This document shows positions 55,732 through 64,000 of a stretch of DNA of 64,000 nucleotides, piece after piece. The DNA is taken from NCBI RefSeq assembly GCF_003026455.1, contig NZ_PYMB01000007.1, positions 111,426-175,425 on the forward strand. The letters are read 5' to 3'. Position 1 is the first letter of the stretch; every line of letters starts with the position of its first letter. Below the pieces are notes generated by a model that saw only the letters and a list, made by a program, of their open reading frames with translations, did no database searches and was not told the DNA's origin. The stretch comes from Photobacterium rosenbergii. GTDB taxonomy: Bacteria > Pseudomonadota > Gammaproteobacteria > Enterobacterales > Vibrionaceae. The translations under genes and the position numbers were made by a program.

Positions 55732-55947
55732 ATATCTGGATTAAACTGGTCAATGCCGCGCCATTACTCGAACAAATCGCAAGGTTGCTATATCAAGTAC
55801 GTTGCCCCGGTTGATGTCGGTCATGGGTATACCCTTGAACTGGTCAGTGAAGGCTGCTAACAGAAATATCAAAACCGTGACAAACCAGACAGTTACCTTT
55901 TTCGCCACGACCTAAACTAAAAAGTGTGGGTGTTTTAGGTCACTAGA

Positions 55948-57213
55948 ATGGACGTTGAACTTGCGTTTGCTTCCCCTTATATCCGGCTGGGTATCGCCTT
56001 GCTGCTCGGGGCTATTATAGGCATCCAACGTGGTTGGGTAGAGCGTAATGAAGCCGCGGGCAGCCGTATTGCCGGTATCAGAACGTATTCGTTGGTGGGT
56101 TTGCTTGGGGGCATTTGCGGCCTGTTGGCTGACTACTTTTCCGAGCTGTTTATCGGCTTGTCTTTTGTGGCTTTGACGGTCGTGTTGACTGTGGCGTATG
56201 CGCTGCGCTTAAAGTGGCATACTAACCTCAGTATTACCGGCTTGGTTGGCACCTTAATTACCTTCCTCCTCGGCGCGTTGGCGATTGTCGGCGAGCCCAC
56301 CTTGGCAATCTCTGCCGCAGTGATCACCGCTATTATCCTCGACAATAAGCAAGAGTTGCACAATGCCCTGCAACGATTACAGGAATATGAACTCGATGCC
56401 GCGCTGCGCCTGCTGCTGATTTCTGTCGTCCTGCTGCCACTCTTGCCCAATGAACCTATGGGGCCTTGGGGAGCCATAAATCCTTATGAGATTTGGTGGA
56501 TGGTGGTATTGATTGCTGGTATCTCTTTTGTTGGCTATTTCGCGATGAAGATCGGTGGGGCACAAAAGGGAATTCTGCTGACATGCTTATTTGCCGGCTT
56601 AAGTTCATCAACAGCCCTGACTTTGCAATTCTCCCACCTATCGAAGCAGCAACCCCAGCTCAATGGGCTGCTGGCAAGCGGCATCCTGCTTAGCTGCGGT
56701 ACGATGTTCCCCCGTATTCTTTTTGTCTGCTCAGTGGTCAACCGGCAACTGATTGAGTCTCTGTGGCTGCCTATGCTGCTGATGATGCTAGGGTTTTATA
56801 TTCCAGCATGGTTCATATGGCAGCGTAACAAGCAGTTGGGCCAGACAAATCCGGAAATGAAGCAAAACCCGTTGGCCCTGACATCTGCCTTAGGGTTTGG
56901 GCTGATCTTAATGCTGATTATCCTGCTGGCCAATGGCCTTCAGGAGTGGTTTGGTGATACCGGAACCTTGGCATTGGCTGCGATTTCGGGGATCACCGAT
57001 GTCGATGCTATTACCTTGGCGTTAGGCAGGCAAAGTGCCGGTGGTGAGATGTTAGTTCTTGCGGCGATGGGGATTTTTATCGCAGCTGCAGTAAACAGCC
57101 TGGTTAAAATGGGGATGGTATGGTTCATTGGTGAGGCAGGCATGCGCAAATATGTTGCCTTGCCCGTTCTCGGCGCAGTAATGCTTGGTGGGCTAGCTGT
57201 GATTGTGGTTTAA
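55948..57213 (+). CDS. MgtC/DUF4010 family integral membrane protein
   Basis: A 421-residue inner-membrane protein with about twelve hydrophobic segments. The N-terminal quarter is MgtC/SapB-like (RLGIALLLGAIIGIQRGWVERN, GIRTYSLVGLLGG), and the rest belongs to DUF4010, with GLSSSTALTLQFSHLS and ISGITDVDAITLALGRQ. The function is unknown; a role in ion or metabolite transport is inferred from architecture only. The start ATG at 55948 has no strong ribosome site. Convergent with the sap operon. Confidence 0.88.
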   Translation: MDVELAFASPYIRLGIALLLGAIIGIQRGWVERNEAAGSRIAGIRTYSLVGLLGGICGLLADYFSELFIGLSFVALTVVLTVAYALRLKWHTNLSITGLVGTLITFLLGALAIVGEPTLAISAAVITAIILDNKQELHNALQRLQEYELDAALRLLLISVVLLPLLPNEPMGPWGAINPYEIWWMVVLIAGISFVGYFAMKIGGAQKGILLTCLFAGLSSSTALTLQFSHLSKQQPQLNGLLASGILLSCGTMFPRILFVCSVVNRQLIESLWLPMLLMMLGFYIPAWFIWQRNKQLGQTNPEMKQNPLALTSALGFGLILMLIILLANGLQEWFGDTGTLALAAISGITDVDAITLALGRQSAGGEMLVLAAMGIFIAAAVNSLVKMGMVWFIGEAGMRKYVALPVLGAVMLGGLAVIVV

Positions 57214-57227
57214 GTGCGTTTTGCGAT

Positions 57228-57253
57228 GATAAAAACGGGCCATTAGGCCCGTC
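57228..57253. terminator. Terminator of the sap operon
   Basis: ACGGGCC/GGCCCGT stem; TTTTTATC follows on the minus strand, 22 bp past the sapF stop. It could also serve the convergent gene weakly. Confidence 0.85.
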
Positions 57254-57274
57254 TTCAGTATGGGAATGGTGAGT

Positions 57275-58099
57275 TCAGCACTCAATTTTTGGCGTTGCCC
57301 GGCTAAGGCGGTTGCTCCGGTCATGGGAAGGGGCTGAAAAGTGGCTATCGAGTAGTTTTTGGGTCAAAGCATGTTGTGGGCTGCTAAAGACCTCATCGGT
57401 TTTGCCTTGTTCAACAATTTCGCCATGCTGCATCACAATGACCTTATCTGAGAAGTGCTTAATCACCCCCATGTGCTGTGACACGTAAATGTACGATAGG
57501 CCCATCTCTTCCTGTAGTTCGAGTAGCAGGTTGAGGATTTGCGAGCGCATAGACATATCTAGCCCGTTTAACGCTTCGTCGGCAACGATGATACAGGGTT
57601 GGAGGATCAGTGCTCGTGCGAGCGACACACGTTGCTTCTGGCCAGTAGCCAGCATCTGCGGGTAGAAATACGCGTGCTCAGGCAGCAAACCGACTCGCTT
57701 GAGGGTTTCCATGATCCGGCGTTCACGGGCTTGCGGTGTCATGTTTGTATTTCGTTTCAGCGGACCCTCAAGGATCTTGCCAATTTGGATCCGAGGGTTC
57801 AGTGATGTGTTGGGATCTTGGAAGATCATCCTGATCAGTTTGCAGCGGGTTTGAAAATCTCGGTGCGCCAGCGGCTCGCCATTTACCCGAATAATGCCTT
57901 CGGTTGGTTCTACCACGCCAGCAAGCATACGTGCCAAGGTTGATTTACCTGAGCCATTTTCACCCATGAAAGCAATGGTCTCGCCAGCTTCCAAACTAAA
58001 TGAAACTGGTTTTACGGCTTCAATCGTCCGGCGGCGGAATAGCCCTGAGCGGTAGTGGTAGTCTTTTTTCAGGTTCTCGACTTCAAGTAACGCACTCAT
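57275..58099 (-). CDS. sapF: Sap ABC transporter ATP-binding protein SapF
   Basis: ATPase paired with SapD in the Sap system (putrescine export in E. coli; antimicrobial-peptide resistance in Salmonella and Haemophilus). 274 residues. Walker [11 protein letters not shown], Walker [13 protein letters not shown]. The signature is [16 protein letters not shown], close to the E. coli APGQKQR variant of LSGGQ. H-loop His is in [13 protein letters not shown]. Start overlaps the sapD stop by four bases. Confidence 0.95.
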   Translation of the reverse strand: MSALLEVENLKKDYHYRSGLFRRRTIEAVKPVSFSLEAGETIAFMGENGSGKSTLARMLAGVVEPTEGIIRVNGEPLAHRDFQTRCKLIRMIFQDPNTSLNPRIQIGKILEGPLKRNTNMTPQARERRIMETLKRVGLLPEHAYFYPQMLATGQKQRVSLARALILQPCIIVADEALNGLDMSMRSQILNLLLELQEEMGLSYIYVSQHMGVIKHFSDKVIVMQHGEIVEQGKTDEVFSSPQHALTQKLLDSHFSAPSHDRSNRLSRATPKIEC

Positions 58100-59097
58100 T
58101 TGGTATTACTCTCCATGTTCAGCGGGAAGTGGCAGCTGAACTTGTGATTCTTGATCTTTCTGCGCTTCGGTACTTCAACGCACTTTCGCTGGGCGTGCGG
58201 GCAGCGTGGCCCGAGACGGCAGCCAATTGGCAAATGCTGTAGCGGCGGAATAGAGCCCGGCAAGGTTTCCAGCTTACTCTTGTGGGCAAGCTTATCGAGG
58301 TTGAAGTCCGGCATTGCCCGCAATAACGCTTCGGTATACGGGTGATGTGGTGACTCTAGAAGTTGCTGGCGGTTTGCCGATTCAACAGATTGGCCGCAAT
58401 ACATGACGGTGATCCTATCTGCCCATTGGGTCACGGTCGTCAAATCGTGGCTAACTAGCAGTATTGTGGTGTTGCCAAGCTGATTCATCCGGCTCAGCAA
58501 GCGGAAAATCTGTGCCTGGGTGATTGGATCAAGGTCATTGGTCGGTTCATCGGCGATCAGTAGGCGAGGGCGGTTGGCAATGGCCATGGCTATCATGACC
58601 TTCTGGCACTCACCATCGGTTAGCTCGTAAGGGTAACTGCGCATCACACGGCGGTGATCTTTGATACCGACTTTGTGCAAAAGGGCGATGGCTTGTTTCT
58701 GGCGCCAATGGAAGCGTTGCCAGAAGTAACCATCGAATGATGATGACGGAATGGCTTCTTCCAACTGCTCACCGACTTTTTCAGACGGGTCAAGACAGGA
58801 TGAAGGCTCCTGGAAAATCATCGCGATCTCGCGTCCTACCACGCGCCGGCGTTCACGCGGTGACAGGGTCAGTAGATCAATATCTCCTAACCGGAGGCGA
58901 TCGGCACTTACTCGCCAGTTGCTCTTGGTCACACCGGCAATGGCTTTGGCGACCAAGCTCTTACCTGAACCGGATTCACCCACTAGACCACGGATCTCAC
59001 CTTCGTTAATCGTCAGGCTCATGCGGTCAACCGCTTTCACCATCCCTTGGGGCGTATCGATTTCAATGGTCAGGTTACGTATATCTAACAGTGGCAT
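58096..59097 (-). CDS. sapD: Sap ABC transporter ATP-binding protein SapD
   Basis: ATPase of the Sap system, reported to link to Trk potassium uptake in E. coli. 333 residues with the OppD-like C-terminal extension ([20 protein letters not shown], iron-sulfur-like cysteines). Walker [11 protein letters not shown], signature [17 protein letters not shown] (the SapD-type LTDGE instead of LSGGQ, as in E. coli), Walker [13 protein letters not shown]. Its start overlaps the sapC stop by one base. Confidence 0.95.
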   Translation of the reverse strand: MPLLDIRNLTIEIDTPQGMVKAVDRMSLTINEGEIRGLVGESGSGKSLVAKAIAGVTKSNWRVSADRLRLGDIDLLTLSPRERRRVVGREIAMIFQEPSSCLDPSEKVGEQLEEAIPSSSFDGYFWQRFHWRQKQAIALLHKVGIKDHRRVMRSYPYELTDGECQKVMIAMAIANRPRLLIADEPTNDLDPITQAQIFRLLSRMNQLGNTTILLVSHDLTTVTQWADRITVMYCGQSVESANRQQLLESPHHPYTEALLRAMPDFNLDKLAHKSKLETLPGSIPPLQHLPIGCRLGPRCPHAQRKCVEVPKRRKIKNHKFSCHFPLNMESNTK

Positions 59098-59984
59098 CAG
59101 TCAATCCCCGCATTAATGGCCTGGCGGAGTCCTTCTCCTACTAAGTTTACAACCAATACGCTAAACGTAATGGCGAGCCCCGGTAAAGTCACCGTCCAAG
59201 GTGCTAGGTAAATCAGTTCAATGGAGTCACCCAGCATGGCTCCCCACTCTGGCATCGGGGCTTGGGCACCGAGGCCAAGGAAGCCAAGCGCTGCAATATC
59301 AAGGATCGCAATAGAAATTGCCCGGGTAAACTCATTGGTCAGCACGGTCAGGATATTGGGTAAAATCGAGTTGTACAGCAAGTAGAAGTCGTTGGCGCCA
59401 TCAAGGCGGGCGGCCATGATGTAATCTTTCTCAACTTCATTGTGCACGGCAGTATAGACCGCACGGATAAATCGTGGGATCAACGCTAACCAAATGGCAA
59501 GCAAGATATTGGTCTCACCCGGGCCCATGTAGGCAACGACAATGATAGCCAGCAGTAGAGAAGGAATCGATAGCACAGTATCCAACACATGGTTGAGGAA
59601 ACTGGATTTCAACCCTCGGGTCATACCCGCTAATACACCGATCAGAATACCAATCGCCGCCGAGGCGAGTGCAACTAAAACGGCATAGCCGAAGGTCAGG
59701 CGCGAGCCAAGTAGCAAACGGCTGAGCATATCGCGGCCAAGGTCATCGGTACCGAAGAAATATTCCACTTTGCCCGCGGTATCCCACGACGGTGGCATCA
59801 GCAGTTCACCCACTTGGGTGAAAGCATCATATGGGGTCAACCAAGGGGCAAGTAGCGTGATTAAGGTAAGCAGAACCAAACACCATAGACCAAACATAGC
59901 CAGGGAGTTGTTTCTGAAATTTTGCCAAGCTCGCTCGATCTGGGTCGGGATCTTGGTCTCCTGGTAAATGTTATTTGATAGCAT
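59097..59984 (-). CDS. sapC: Sap ABC transporter permease SapC
   Basis: Inner-membrane permease of the OppC type. I use the ATG at 59984 ([23 protein letters not shown]), with AAGGA five bases upstream, giving 295 residues and a 14-bp overlap with sapB. Six membrane helices, with the EAA loop region [21 protein letters not shown]. The motif [21 protein letters not shown] is typical of the OppC/DppC group. Confidence 0.95.
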   Translation of the reverse strand: MLSNNIYQETKIPTQIERAWQNFRNNSLAMFGLWCLVLLTLITLLAPWLTPYDAFTQVGELLMPPSWDTAGKVEYFFGTDDLGRDMLSRLLLGSRLTFGYAVLVALASAAIGILIGVLAGMTRGLKSSFLNHVLDTVLSIPSLLLAIIVVAYMGPGETNILLAIWLALIPRFIRAVYTAVHNEVEKDYIMAARLDGANDFYLLYNSILPNILTVLTNEFTRAISIAILDIAALGFLGLGAQAPMPEWGAMLGDSIELIYLAPWTVTLPGLAITFSVLVVNLVGEGLRQAINAGID

Positions 59985-60933
59985 ACCATTCCTTGCGAAC
60001 CAGTGGATTGACAAAAGCGCCGGTCAAATCAGACAGGATGTTGGCAATCAGGATAAAGCTACCGACGGTGATGACACCGGCCTGGATAGCGACATAGTCC
60101 TGGGTTGAGATCGCATCGAGCAACCAGCGCCCGATCCCCGGCCAGTTGAAGATGGACTCAGTCAGCATGGCGAAGGTCATCATGGTTGAGAACTGCATAC
60201 CCAGTTTCGGGATAATAGGCGGAATGGCGTTTCTCAGCACATGCCGGGTGATGATTTCAAACATCGACAAGCCTTTGGTTTGTGCCACCTTGATAAAGTT
60301 CTGCTCCATGACATCCGATACCGATGCGCGGGTTAGGCGTATTACCTCGGTGGTAGGTGCCATTGCCAGTACGACGGTCGGCAGCACGAGGTGCCTGATA
60401 GTGTCCATGAGGGCTTCGGCACGGTATGGCTTGTCAGATAGCATCACATCGATAAGGGCAACTCCGGTGATGTGGTCAATCTCATACAGCAGGCTGTAGC
60501 GGCCAGAGACGGGTAACCAGCCCAGTTTCAGAGAGAACAGCAGGATAAGCAGCGTTGCTAGCCAGAACAGTGGGATAGAGTAACCAACCAAGGTAATCGA
60601 TGAGATGGCGGTATCAATGTATTTACCGCGTTTTACTCCGGCAAGGGTACCGACAGGGATACCGATCAACAGTGATAGTACAAACGCAAAGAAGCTGAGT
60701 TCAAGGGTGGCAGGGAAGACGGCCATGACTTCGTTGACAATAGGCTCGCCCTGCTGGTTAAGCCCCAAATGACCAGACAGCAGGTTATCGAGGTAAACAG
60801 CCCAACCAGAGAAAAACGGTTGAGTGCTCCATAGTGAGGTACTATCGAGGCGTAAAAGACTATAGCCGATCAGGGTTAAGATCAGCAGGGTAATGAGGAA
60901 AAGGTTTAGCCTACGGATGGTATAGATAAACAT
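59971..60933 (-). CDS. sapB: Sap ABC transporter permease SapB
   Basis: Inner-membrane permease of the OppB type, forming the channel with SapC. I use the ATG at 60933 (MFIYTIRRLNLFLITLLILT), giving 320 residues; the longer frame runs back into sapA. EAA loop AQTKGLSMFEIITRHVLRNAIPP; final helix FNWPGIGRWLLDAISTQDY. A two-base overlap or gap with sapA suggests coupling. Confidence 0.95.
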   Translation of the reverse strand: MFIYTIRRLNLFLITLLILTLIGYSLLRLDSTSLWSTQPFFSGWAVYLDNLLSGHLGLNQQGEPIVNEVMAVFPATLELSFFAFVLSLLIGIPVGTLAGVKRGKYIDTAISSITLVGYSIPLFWLATLLILLFSLKLGWLPVSGRYSLLYEIDHITGVALIDVMLSDKPYRAEALMDTIRHLVLPTVVLAMAPTTEVIRLTRASVSDVMEQNFIKVAQTKGLSMFEIITRHVLRNAIPPIIPKLGMQFSTMMTFAMLTESIFNWPGIGRWLLDAISTQDYVAIQAGVITVGSFILIANILSDLTGAFVNPLVRKEWYAIK

Positions 60934-60934
60934 A

Positions 60935-62563
60935 TTAGATCTCGCTCCGGCGGAAGACAGTCGAGAAGGAGCGGGTGCCAAACGGGCTCATCTGTAACCC
61001 CTCAAGGGAGCGGTGATGGACCTGGAAATGGACGCCATGGGCCAGCGGGACAATCGGCACCTCAGTGTCCAAGATATCCTGGGCAAGGTGGTAGTAATTG
61101 AGTCGTTGGTTCAACTTCGGGGTGCGGGAGGCCAACTCCAGCAAGTTATCAAAGCTGAGGTTGCACCAGTTCGCCACGTTCAGTCCGGCTTGCTTGGCAT
61201 CACAAGATAGCAGCGGGCGCAGGAAGTTGTCGGGATCGCCATTATCAGCCACCCAACCGGTCAGGATCAAATCGCTGTTGAACTTGTCGATGGCACTGAA
61301 TCGGTTAACCGTATCCTGGGTGATAATGTCGACCTTAACGCCGACCGCATTGAGGTCGGCCTGGATCAACTCAGCGGTTTTCCTCGGGCTAGGGTTGTAC
61401 GGGCGAGGTTCAAGCGGCACCCACAAGGTCAAGCTAAGGTTCTTTTCAAAGCCTGCTTCCTTGAGCAAGGTACGGGCTTTGACCGGGTCATAGTCCAGCG
61501 CCTGGCTGCCGTGGTTATAGGCCCAGGACATCGGTGGCAGTATGCTGCGCGCCTTGGTGCCAGTACCGTAATAAACCGAATTGAGTAGGTTTTCACGGTT
61601 AATGGCGTGGTTTATCGCCTTGCGTACCCGAATATCGCTCAGTTCCGGTTGGTTGTTATCGAGTGCCAAGAAAGCCACATTCATGCCAGTTTGGGCATTG
61701 AGGTTAAAGTCTTCGTCGGCACTGATTATAGGCAACTGACTGGCAACCGGCGATGACAATACATCACATTCATGGCTTAGTAGTTTTGCCAGTGTTCCGG
61801 TACCACGGCTGGCAATATCAAACACTACTTGCTCCATCGGTGCCGCGCCTAGCCAGTAGCCTTCATGGCGGTTGAGACGGACAAAGTCATTGGCTTGGTA
61901 GTTATCGAGGTAAAACGGCCCGGTACCGACAGGGAGAGAATCCAGTTGATCAGGCTTACCGGCACGCAGGGTCTGCTCGGCATATTCCTGCGAGTGGATC
62001 ACCGCGTAAGTGGTAGCCAGGTTGGATAAAAAGGCATTGTCAGGCCGGCTCAGGGTAAATTTTACCGTGAGAGGGTCAACGACCTCGATATCTTCAATTA
62101 GGTTGGCAAACCCTTGGCTGTCAAACCACGGGTAGCGACCACCAGACACCGGATGGAACGGGTGGTCAGACTTAATGACTCGCTTAAAGCTAAACACCAC
62201 ATCCTGAGCATTGAACTGGCGCGTAGGTGTAAACCAATCGGTAGTTTGAAACTCGATACCTTCACGTAAGGTAAAAGTGTAGGCCAAACCGTCATCACTG
62301 ATGGACCATCCACTGGCCAGGGACGGCAGAGGTTGGTGGCTAACAGGATCAAGCAGCAAAAGGCGGTCGAAAAGTTGCGCAGCCAAGGTATCAGCCGTCA
62401 ATCCACCATCGATTAACTGTGGGTTAAAGGTTGTTGGCTTATCTTGTCCGCAATAGACGAAGCCGCGGCTGCGAATATTGCTATCCTGCTGCGGGTCATC
62501 ACTACAGCCAATCAGGCCGGCAAGGCTGACGCACACAAGCAAAAGACGAGTATAGGCGCTCAT
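60935..62563 (-). CDS. sapA: Sap ABC transporter substrate-binding protein SapA
   Basis: Extracytoplasmic solute-binding protein, 542 residues, family 5 (peptide/oligopeptide). The signal peptide ends in a lipobox (LLLVCVSLAGLIGC, Cys about residue 20), so it is a lipoprotein; the E. coli protein has an ordinary Sec signal with no lipobox. Conserved landmarks: SRGFVYCGQDKPTTFNPQLIDGG, TTDWFTPTRQFNAQDVVFSF, PVGTGPFYL, SILPPMSWAYN, and TLWVPLEPRPYNPSPRKTAELIQAD. First gene of sapABCDF; the binding specificity is uncertain. Confidence 0.93.
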   Translation of the reverse strand: MSAYTRLLLVCVSLAGLIGCSDDPQQDSNIRSRGFVYCGQDKPTTFNPQLIDGGLTADTLAAQLFDRLLLLDPVSHQPLPSLASGWSISDDGLAYTFTLREGIEFQTTDWFTPTRQFNAQDVVFSFKRVIKSDHPFHPVSGGRYPWFDSQGFANLIEDIEVVDPLTVKFTLSRPDNAFLSNLATTYAVIHSQEYAEQTLRAGKPDQLDSLPVGTGPFYLDNYQANDFVRLNRHEGYWLGAAPMEQVVFDIASRGTGTLAKLLSHECDVLSSPVASQLPIISADEDFNLNAQTGMNVAFLALDNNQPELSDIRVRKAINHAINRENLLNSVYYGTGTKARSILPPMSWAYNHGSQALDYDPVKARTLLKEAGFEKNLSLTLWVPLEPRPYNPSPRKTAELIQADLNAVGVKVDIITQDTVNRFSAIDKFNSDLILTGWVADNGDPDNFLRPLLSCDAKQAGLNVANWCNLSFDNLLELASRTPKLNQRLNYYHLAQDILDTEVPIVPLAHGVHFQVHHRSLEGLQMSPFGTRSFSTVFRRSEI

Positions 62564-62744
62564 AGGATAAGGAAATTTTTTGGAAACAAGATTATAAATT
62601 TACCATTAACCCACTCTGTCACCAAGCCACCTCACTAAAATACCTGTTATTTCTGGGTTCTTTATGGCCAGAAAATGCGCAAAATGTGCTTCCATCCCCG
62701 CTAGGTATTACACAAACAGATAGGCATCAGTGTATGAATTGGTC

Positions 62745-63758
62745 TTATTCACTGCCCACTAGCTGGTATTTTCTTAGAAGCCCCCTCAGTTGATGGTAGC
62801 TCAAGCAGAGTAATTCAGCGGCTTTGCGTTGATTAAACTGGGCCTTTTCAAGTGCCTGCTGCAGTATGGCAACCTCCTGATCTTGCTGCCATTGGCGAAA
62901 GTCGAGGGGGAATGCCCAGTCTGTATCGCTGGCTGTCTTTGGCTGGTCACTTTCCTGCGGGCTAACTGCAATGCTGTCTTGTGCCCAAGGCGGCTTGAAT
63001 GGGTCGAAGGTGATGGTGTCAACGGGTTCGTCTTCGAGGCTATGGCGGAACACTGAGCGTTCAACGACATTTTTAAGCTCGCGGATATTGCCCGGCCACG
63101 GGTAGTTTTGCAGTTGCTGCTGAGCGTGCTGGCTAAATCCGGCAAAGAAACTGAAGTTGAGCTCACGGCACATTTTTACCGCGTAGTATTCGGCGAGAGG
63201 CAAAATATCTTCTTGCCGCTCTCTAAGAGGCGGAAGATGGATAATGTCAAAGGCCAACCGATCGAGTAAATCAGAACGGAATTTACCATCAGCAGCGAGT
63301 TGCGGCAGGTTTTCGTTGGTAGCACAAATCAAGCGGACATTGGCCTGGCAGGTATTGCTACCGCCAACCCGCTCGTATTCACCGTATTCAATTACCCTTA
63401 GCAATTTTTCCTGAACGCCCATCGGCGCGGTAGCCAGTTCATCGAGGAATAAAGTGCCGTTTTCGGCCCGCTCGAAGCGCCCTTGGTGGCGGCCTTTAGC
63501 ACCGGTAAAAGACCCTGCTTCATGGCCGAACAATTCGGAATCAATCACGCCCTCGCTCAGGGCGGCACAGTTAAGCGAGATCAGGGGTTGGTCCCAGCGG
63601 CGGGACAGGTAATGCAGACGTTGGGCGATGAGCTCTTTACCGGTTCCCCGTTCGCCGATGATCAAGATAGGGCGATCCAGTGGGGCGAGGCGGGATGTTT
63701 GGTCCAGTACCGTGAGAAAAGCCTCTGACTCGCCAATCAGATTATCTGTTTTACGCAT
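62745..63758 (-). CDS. pspF: Psp operon transcriptional activator PspF (sigma-54 AAA+ enhancer-binding protein)
   Basis: Activates sigma-54 polymerase at psp promoters and is held inactive by PspA. 337 residues with no N-terminal receiver domain, as for PspF. Walker A GERGTGKE, Walker B GTLFLDELATA, and arginine fingers in FRSDLLDRLAF. The sigma-54 contact loop is EAGSFTGAKG, where E. coli PspF has GAFTGA. C-terminal Fis-type HTH NQRKAAELLCLSYHQLRGLL. Divergent from a sigma-54 promoter on the other strand. Confidence 0.95.
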   Translation of the reverse strand: MRKTDNLIGESEAFLTVLDQTSRLAPLDRPILIIGERGTGKELIAQRLHYLSRRWDQPLISLNCAALSEGVIDSELFGHEAGSFTGAKGRHQGRFERAENGTLFLDELATAPMGVQEKLLRVIEYGEYERVGGSNTCQANVRLICATNENLPQLAADGKFRSDLLDRLAFDIIHLPPLRERQEDILPLAEYYAVKMCRELNFSFFAGFSQHAQQQLQNYPWPGNIRELKNVVERSVFRHSLEDEPVDTITFDPFKPPWAQDSIAVSPQESDQPKTASDTDWAFPLDFRQWQQDQEVAILQQALEKAQFNQRKAAELLCLSYHQLRGLLRKYQLVGSE

Positions 63759-63763
63759 GGTTA

Positions 63764-63803
63764 ATCTCGCTAATAGTTGGCGTAATTAGTTACACCTTAG
63801 CAG
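63764..63803 (+). promoter_or_regulatory. Candidate PspF enhancer sites
   Basis: TTAATCTCGCTAATAGTTGG and the following CGTAATTAGTTACACC contain dyad-like TAATAGTTGGCGTAATTAG, reminiscent of E. coli PspF upstream activating sequences, about 55-90 bp upstream of the sigma-54 promoter. By-eye similarity only. Confidence 0.4.
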
Positions 63804-63855
63804 GCGGTTACAAAAGGCGCAAAGCTAAATGCATGATTTTAAACAGGCAAAAAGT

Positions 63856-63871
63856 TGGCACGGGAGTTGTA
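63856..63871 (+). promoter_or_regulatory. Sigma-54 promoter, presumably of pspA
   Basis: TGGCACGGGAGTTGTA fits TGGCACG-N4-TTGCW with one mismatch (TTGTA). It points away from pspF, where pspA normally lies. Confidence 0.75.
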
Positions 63872-63880
63872 AAGAGTAAG

Positions 63881-64000
63881 AAAGAGCTGGGAGGAGCTGG
63901 TCCAAGGCCCTTGGAAAAGAGGGCCCTTGGTAAAAGCATGAAGAGCTTGAAGCCTTAAAGCTCACTGAAAATGTCTTTGCCGAGCCCCGAGCCCCGAGCC
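63881..64000. repeat. CCTTGG-palindrome block and CGAGCCC heptamer array (copy B of the modular element), cut by the window end
   Basis: CCAAGGCCCTTGG (63902-63914) and CCTTGG (63925-63930) surround an AAAAGAGGG core; the stretch from 63907 matches copy A at 20 of 25 aligned positions by eye. AGCTTGA (63944-63950) follows, then after 30 bases three 7-bp units, CGAGCCC CGAGCCC CGAGCC, reaching the window edge. The array length is unknown. It lies just downstream of the sigma-54 promoter; no pspA start is seen before the edge. Confidence 0.65.

Overview
The window is chromosomal core DNA of a gammaproteobacterium, almost certainly of the family Vibrionaceae; a Photobacterium-, Grimontia- or Enterovibrio-like genome is my best guess. 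The signs are a trp operon with separate trpE and trpG but fused trpCF, a divergent trpH, an AspS-type pilotin beside yciI/yciA/yciB, the topA-cysB neighbourhood, and a gyrA-ubiG-nrdAB block. I see no rRNA, tRNA, prophage, integron, insertion sequence or CRISPR array. The genus call is inference from gene content; no database was searched.

Layout. 1-4.3 kb: a 5'-truncated methyltransferase gene, a 99-bp palindromic repeat element, then a leftward aspS-like, yciI, yciA, yciB and DAACS symporter set. 4.6-12.6 kb: the leftward trp operon. It has a full TrpR operator/promoter, a trpL leader peptide with three consecutive Trp codons, an attenuator, an unexpected type I-beta DAHP synthase gene, then trpE, trpG, trpD, trpCF, trpB and trpA. 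12.6-18.2 kb: rightward trpH, yciO, rluB, sohB and a DUF805 gene, with leftward yciK and yciN. 18.9-26.6 kb: topA, miaE, an unknown coiled-coil membrane protein, cysB, a Methyltransf_32 protein and a decayed TauE/SafE permease. 26.7-32.9 kb: a PAS-GGDEF-EAL protein, a DUF3943 protein, an aromatic amino acid permease with TyrR-like boxes, and a CinA-family gene.

33-43 kb: a leftward cobA-asrABC operon for anaerobic sulfite reduction together with its siroheme methyltransferase; nrdA-nrdB-yfaE, which encodes ribonucleotide reductase and its cofactor-maintenance ferredoxin, with DnaA- and NrdR-like boxes; a gph-like phosphatase; and ubiG. 43.3-57.2 kb: a 48-residue small ORF with its own ribosome site and terminator, then gyrA, serC, blc, aroA, cmk, rpsA, ihfB, lapA, lapB, pyrF and a MgtC/DUF4010 membrane protein. 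57.2-64 kb: sapABCDF, pspF, and a sigma-54 promoter pointing rightward toward an expected pspA outside the window.

Functional links. Aromatic amino acid metabolism recurs: DAHP synthase and trp genes under one Trp-responsive leader, aroA, serC (serine is the TrpB co-substrate), and a Tyr/Trp permease with TyrR-like boxes. Sulfur metabolism is represented by cysB and cobA-asrABC, nucleotide and DNA supply by nrdAB-yfaE, cmk, pyrF, topA and gyrA.

The least explained structure is a pair of related intergenic elements at 21.6-21.8 kb and 63.9-64.0 kb. Each has clustered short palindromes (CCTAGG or CCTTGG), a shared 25-bp core that I aligned by eye at 20/25 identity, an AGCTTGA word, and then a head-to-tail array of 7-bp GC-rich units (CAGCACC or CGAGCCC). 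The second lies between the sigma-54 promoter and the expected pspA.
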